From positions 2,224,415-2,288,414 of the forward strand of contig KL647308.1 in the NCBI GenBank assembly GCA_000727475.1: a stretch of DNA of 64,000 nucleotides, written 5' to 3'. Shown here piece after piece: positions 62,201 through 64,000 of the stretch. The DNA is from Sarcocystis neurona. Taxonomy: Eukaryota; Apicomplexa; Conoidasida; Eucoccidiorida; Sarcocystidae. Positions within the stretch are counted from its first letter, which is position 1. Every line of letters starts with the position of its first letter. Made by a program: the position numbers and the translations under genes. Under the pieces are notes generated by a model. The model searched no databases. It saw only the letters and a program-made list of their open reading frames with translations, and was not told where the DNA came from.

Positions 62201-63706
62201 GAGATGAACAACAGTAGGACGATTTGGATAAGAGACAGCAGAACAGAGGAACTTTCTCCCATGTTGTCGATATATAAAAAGGGGCAAAGTGTGGAGGCTT
62301 GGATTCTCTGTCGAGAGAAACGAGAGAAAAAGAGAGAGAGGGAACCTGCTGCTGCTGTTGCTGCTCTCGTCGCATCAACGACGAGAAGGGAAGGACGAGG
62401 AAATCGAAGAGCAGCAACAGCAGCAGCAGGTTCTCTCTCTCTCTTTCTCTCGGCAATGCGGGAAATGTACATGAAAGAGAGATCAAAAGAAAAGGGACGA
62501 AAATAGGGAAAAGGAAATATTCACGAAACATGAACAGAAACACCGCGAAACACTCACGCAGATCGATACTATATATACCCACATATATATATATATATAT
62601 GTCGTGATACATGAATAGATAGAGACAGACACAAAGGGAAAGAGAGAATAAGTGAGAAATGTATTCATATATACACATACAAATAGGAAGGGAAATATTT
62701 ATATATGAATACACACATATACATATAGAGAGAGGAACATATACATATACATATGTATATACATATGTATGTACATATATACATATTCATACATATATAT
62801 ACATATACACATATATATATATATACACACATATATATATCTAGGTATATAATATATATACATAGAGAGAGAGCGTGAGGTATGTGTGTATATATACATA
62901 TATATACATATATGTGTCTATATATGTACATATATACATACCCATATATATATATATGTAGAGAGAGAGGGGAAGGGAAAGACAGAGAGCAGCTCTTTAG
63001 TAAGGTACATTTATTCTGTCAAAGTGACTGATTAGTACTTTCTCTTTGCTGTTATGAATAGACAGAGATATACGCATGTTTCTACGTTCTGTAGGCGTGT
63101 ACTTGAAGATCTGTCAGCAAAACCGAGCGACCGCACATCTGCAAGAATTGCAGGGGGCAACGAAGAGACACACGAAGTCCTCGGGGGGGCAGAGAGAGAG
63201 AAGGAATTGAAGAGGAACTCGGTGGAAGAAAAGGGAGGCGGACAGCGGGAGCGTTATGAGAAAAACACGAAGGGGAGAAGGGGAAGGCGAAGACGAAGAA
63301 GTGGCAGAATAAAAGGGACAAAGAAATGACGGAGAAAAAGAGAGAGAAGAGGAAGAGGAAGTAGTTGAGAGGAAGGGGAAAAGGAAGTGGAAAAGGAGAA
63401 GAAGAAGCGGGCGAGAGAAAGAGAGAGAGGCACGCAGAGGGAAGAGGAAGTCTCGACGCCAACAGCAGCAGCAGCAGCAGGAGTCGTGCACACACAGACA
63501 TATGCGGACACATGTGGGGGGAGGAGGAGAAACGGAGATGAATTCGAAGAGGAAAGGGAGGGAGAGTAGAGACAAGGAAAGGAAGAATCACAGAAATTGC
63601 TTTTGTGAAGAAGTGGCCGGGGTGCCAGCGCTCGGACGACGGTGAACAACTCCGCCGTCGGACGCTTCACGACGTCGACCACCAAGAGCGCAATGTCGGC
63701 GCTTTC
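48685..63706 (-). CDS. ERA: Era-type GTPase (organellar ERA/ERAL1-like), micro-exon gene, 5' end outside window
   Basis: Exons, 5' to 3': about 63671-63706 ([10 protein letters not shown]; donor uncertain), tentative 63103-63138, 60989-61021 ([11 protein letters not shown], the NKxD motif), 58991-59043 ([17 protein letters not shown]), 54955-55078 ([20 protein letters not shown], the SAL/G5 motif, then WVYPPDM), 53560-53603 ([14 protein letters not shown]), 50889-50991 ([23 protein letters not shown]) and 48685-48843 ([20 protein letters not shown], the KH domain, ending at a stop). Phases match at each junction from 61021 to the stop. Era binds GTP and the 3' end of small-subunit rRNA during ribosome assembly; in an apicomplexan it would serve the mitochondrion or apicoplast. 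P-loop and DTPG exons must lie beyond 64000. In bacterial KH domains the loop is usually GxxG; here it is GVRG, as expected. About 0.6 kb of coding sequence is spread over more than 15 kb. Confidence 0.92.
52025..52726 (+). CDS. Candidate ORF nested in an Era intron, unknown
   Basis: A 233-codon frame lies on the strand opposite to the Era gene, wholly inside the intron between the KDVPY exon and the VTTLPK exon. It is rich in Ser, Thr, Arg and Pro, with no domain, signal or helix that I recognise. The minus strand is also open at 52006-52281 with a helical Lys/Arg-rich reading, so overlapping coding potential is ambiguous. It may be a nested gene or chance in GC-balanced DNA. Confidence 0.2.
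   Translation: MYLSWFDKERAMSSTHPATLPFADLDKRSFARLTTPLSFSVFLCPAPRRALQTRLTSSLISVYTSTASTNPSMDAPEKASLCGHSNVWRTNREHRSGSSYPPADTYRCYRIAYPRVDYQHRLQTRGLDSLPTHLHLPAGVDAAAGVHLQPLEHYTYPTRTLLTQKPTHVQPRICRTNLNKRYRFSISTSLPQYTTSQSGRQHRISSPVGQIARVLMELHWLSATPASVFFFAL
53221..53266. repeat. (TA)n microsatellite
   Basis: A (TA)n run with an imperfect palindromic flank of ACACACG/CGTGTGT within an Era intron. Confidence 0.9.
55291..55605. repeat. Degenerate tandem repeat, period about 105 bp
   Basis: The core (A/G)TACGTCCG...CCAGGAGGACGT(T/C)TTCTAA recurs at about 55291, 55395 and 55503, with a weaker copy at 55587. TA-rich spacers separate the copies. It lies in the 3.9-kb Era intron. Confidence 0.7.
57551..57615. 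repeat. Inverted diverged copy of the 57.8-kb repeat
   Basis: GAAGAACTGTTGAGTTTTT followed by TTCTTCGGGCACATCGAATA and TGTTGTG is, read on the minus strand, the same order of blocks as the direct repeat 200 bp away. Confidence 0.6.
57822..58035. repeat. Degenerate direct repeat, period 75-89 bp
   Basis: Two near-identical units share CACCTCCTATTTC, GTCACACAACATA, CATTTGATATGCCCGAAAGA and AACAAAAAAGTCAACA; a partial third copy follows from 57986. An inverted, diverged copy is at 57551-57615. All lie in an Era intron. Confidence 0.8.
59104..59753. repeat. Cluster of 12-bp palindrome GTGTACGTACAC and a one-base variant
   Basis: Exact palindromes at 59104, 59216, 59452 and 59742; the variant GTGTCCGTACAC at 59615 and 59690; a shorter GTGTATACAC at 59369. 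Most copies are preceded by G and followed by C, extending the symmetry to 14 bp. All lie in the Era intron 59044-60988. Confidence 0.9.
60120..60720. repeat. Degenerate repeat family with CTATCTTTTTATCCCACC core
   Basis: Variants of CTA(T/C)(C/T)TTT(T/C)TA(T/G/C)CCCA(C/G)C, each followed by TA-rich sequence, AGACAGA/GAGAGA runs and often CCCAGG, occur at about 60129, 60187, 60351, 60495 and 60609. The spacing is irregular. Confidence 0.7.
61470..62022. repeat. Long TATC/TA-rich simple-sequence tract
   Basis: About 550 bp of TCTC, TATC, CTATAT and TA units with drifting register, inside an Era intron. Long apparent ORFs over it are artefacts of repeat composition. Confidence 0.9.
62321..62453. 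repeat. Imperfect inverted repeat (about 45-bp arms)
   Basis: The left arm (62321-62366) contains CCTGCTGCTGCTGTTGCTGC flanked by a GA run; the right arm (62409-62453) is its reverse complement, GCAGCAACAGCAGCAGCAGG plus a TC run. Two indels only. The 42-bp loop holds a smaller hairpin (TCGTCG/CGACGA). It would fold as a strong stem in the Era pre-mRNA. Confidence 0.88.
62580..62965. repeat. TA/TACATA simple-sequence tract
   Basis: Nearly continuous ATATAC, TATA and ACATAT units, partly interrupted by GAGAGA runs, in an Era intron. Confidence 0.85.
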
Positions 63707-64000
63707 CTGCAGAAGGACAAAACGAAGAGAGGCACGGAAAGGGAAACGAAGACGAAGGAGACATCTAGGCGAGGGAGACGGAGGGGACAGAGGCGCCAAG
63801 AACAGCACAGAGCAGGAGCAGCAGAGGAAGAGACGCAGCAGCAGCACACAGCAGCAGCAGCAGCAGTTGCAGCAACACCAGGGTGGAAGAAGGCCCACGG
63901 AAGAAAAAGAGAGGCAACAGCAGGAGCAGCAGCAGGAACAACAGCAGCAGCAGCTCGGAAGAAGGCCCATGGGAGAGGAGGAGAGGCAGCAGCAGGAGCC

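Noticed and set aside
63254..63970. 238-codon minus-strand Cys/Phe-rich ORF
   Set aside because: Only the stretch around 63640-63706 matches Era; the rest is intronic CAG and GA repeats read in translation.
1..64000. CRISPR arrays, tRNA or rRNA genes
   Set aside because: I saw no regularly spaced direct repeats with unique spacers, no T-loop GGTTCGAATCC-type block with matching acceptor stem, and no rRNA core sequence.

Overview
This window looks like nuclear DNA from a coccidian apicomplexan (Toxoplasma, Eimeria or Cyclospora relatives; I cannot name the species). Reasons: short exons with GT/AG junctions, long introns full of TA, CA/TG and CAG arrays, purine/pyrimidine-skewed tracts, alanine/serine-rich insertions in otherwise conserved proteins, and eukaryotic housekeeping genes (exosome, LSm, kinesin, organellar Era). 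I saw no bacterial operon, rRNA, tRNA, CRISPR or viral gene.

Most of the coding sequence is in pieces too short to stand out as ORFs. I rebuilt genes by translating both strands, finding conserved fragments, and requiring GT/AG junctions whose reading phase matches.

Layout. 0-2.1 kb: weak ORFs on both strands. 2.6-6.3 kb (-): a 1229-residue secreted, Gln/Pro-rich protein. 8.2-9.4 kb (-): exosome subunit RRP43. 9.5-14.8 kb: only weak candidates. 14.8-18.1 kb (-): LSM7 in three exons. 18.2-24.3 kb: candidate orphan exons. 24.4-31.1 kb (-): a WD-repeat protein with a WDR27-like section, joined by phase-consistent exons to an alanine-rich tail. 33.6-35.3 kb (+): a charged hypothetical protein. 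36.7-38.8 kb (+): a kinesin. 42.4-43.0 kb (-): a small membrane protein resembling Mic10. 45.7-47.3 kb (-): a TPM-domain membrane protein in six exons. 48.7-64 kb (-): an Era-type GTPase in micro-exons, with its 5' end beyond the window.

Most confident genes are on the minus strand; the kinesin and the 34-kb gene are on the plus strand. Themes are RNA handling (RRP43, LSM7, Era), organelles (Era, the Mic10-like protein), the cytoskeleton (kinesin) and membrane or secreted proteins. There is no sign that they form one functional cluster.

The introns of the Era gene hold the richest repeat structure: a clustered 12-bp palindrome, a 45-bp inverted repeat, several degenerate tandem families, and a 233-codon ORF on the opposite strand.
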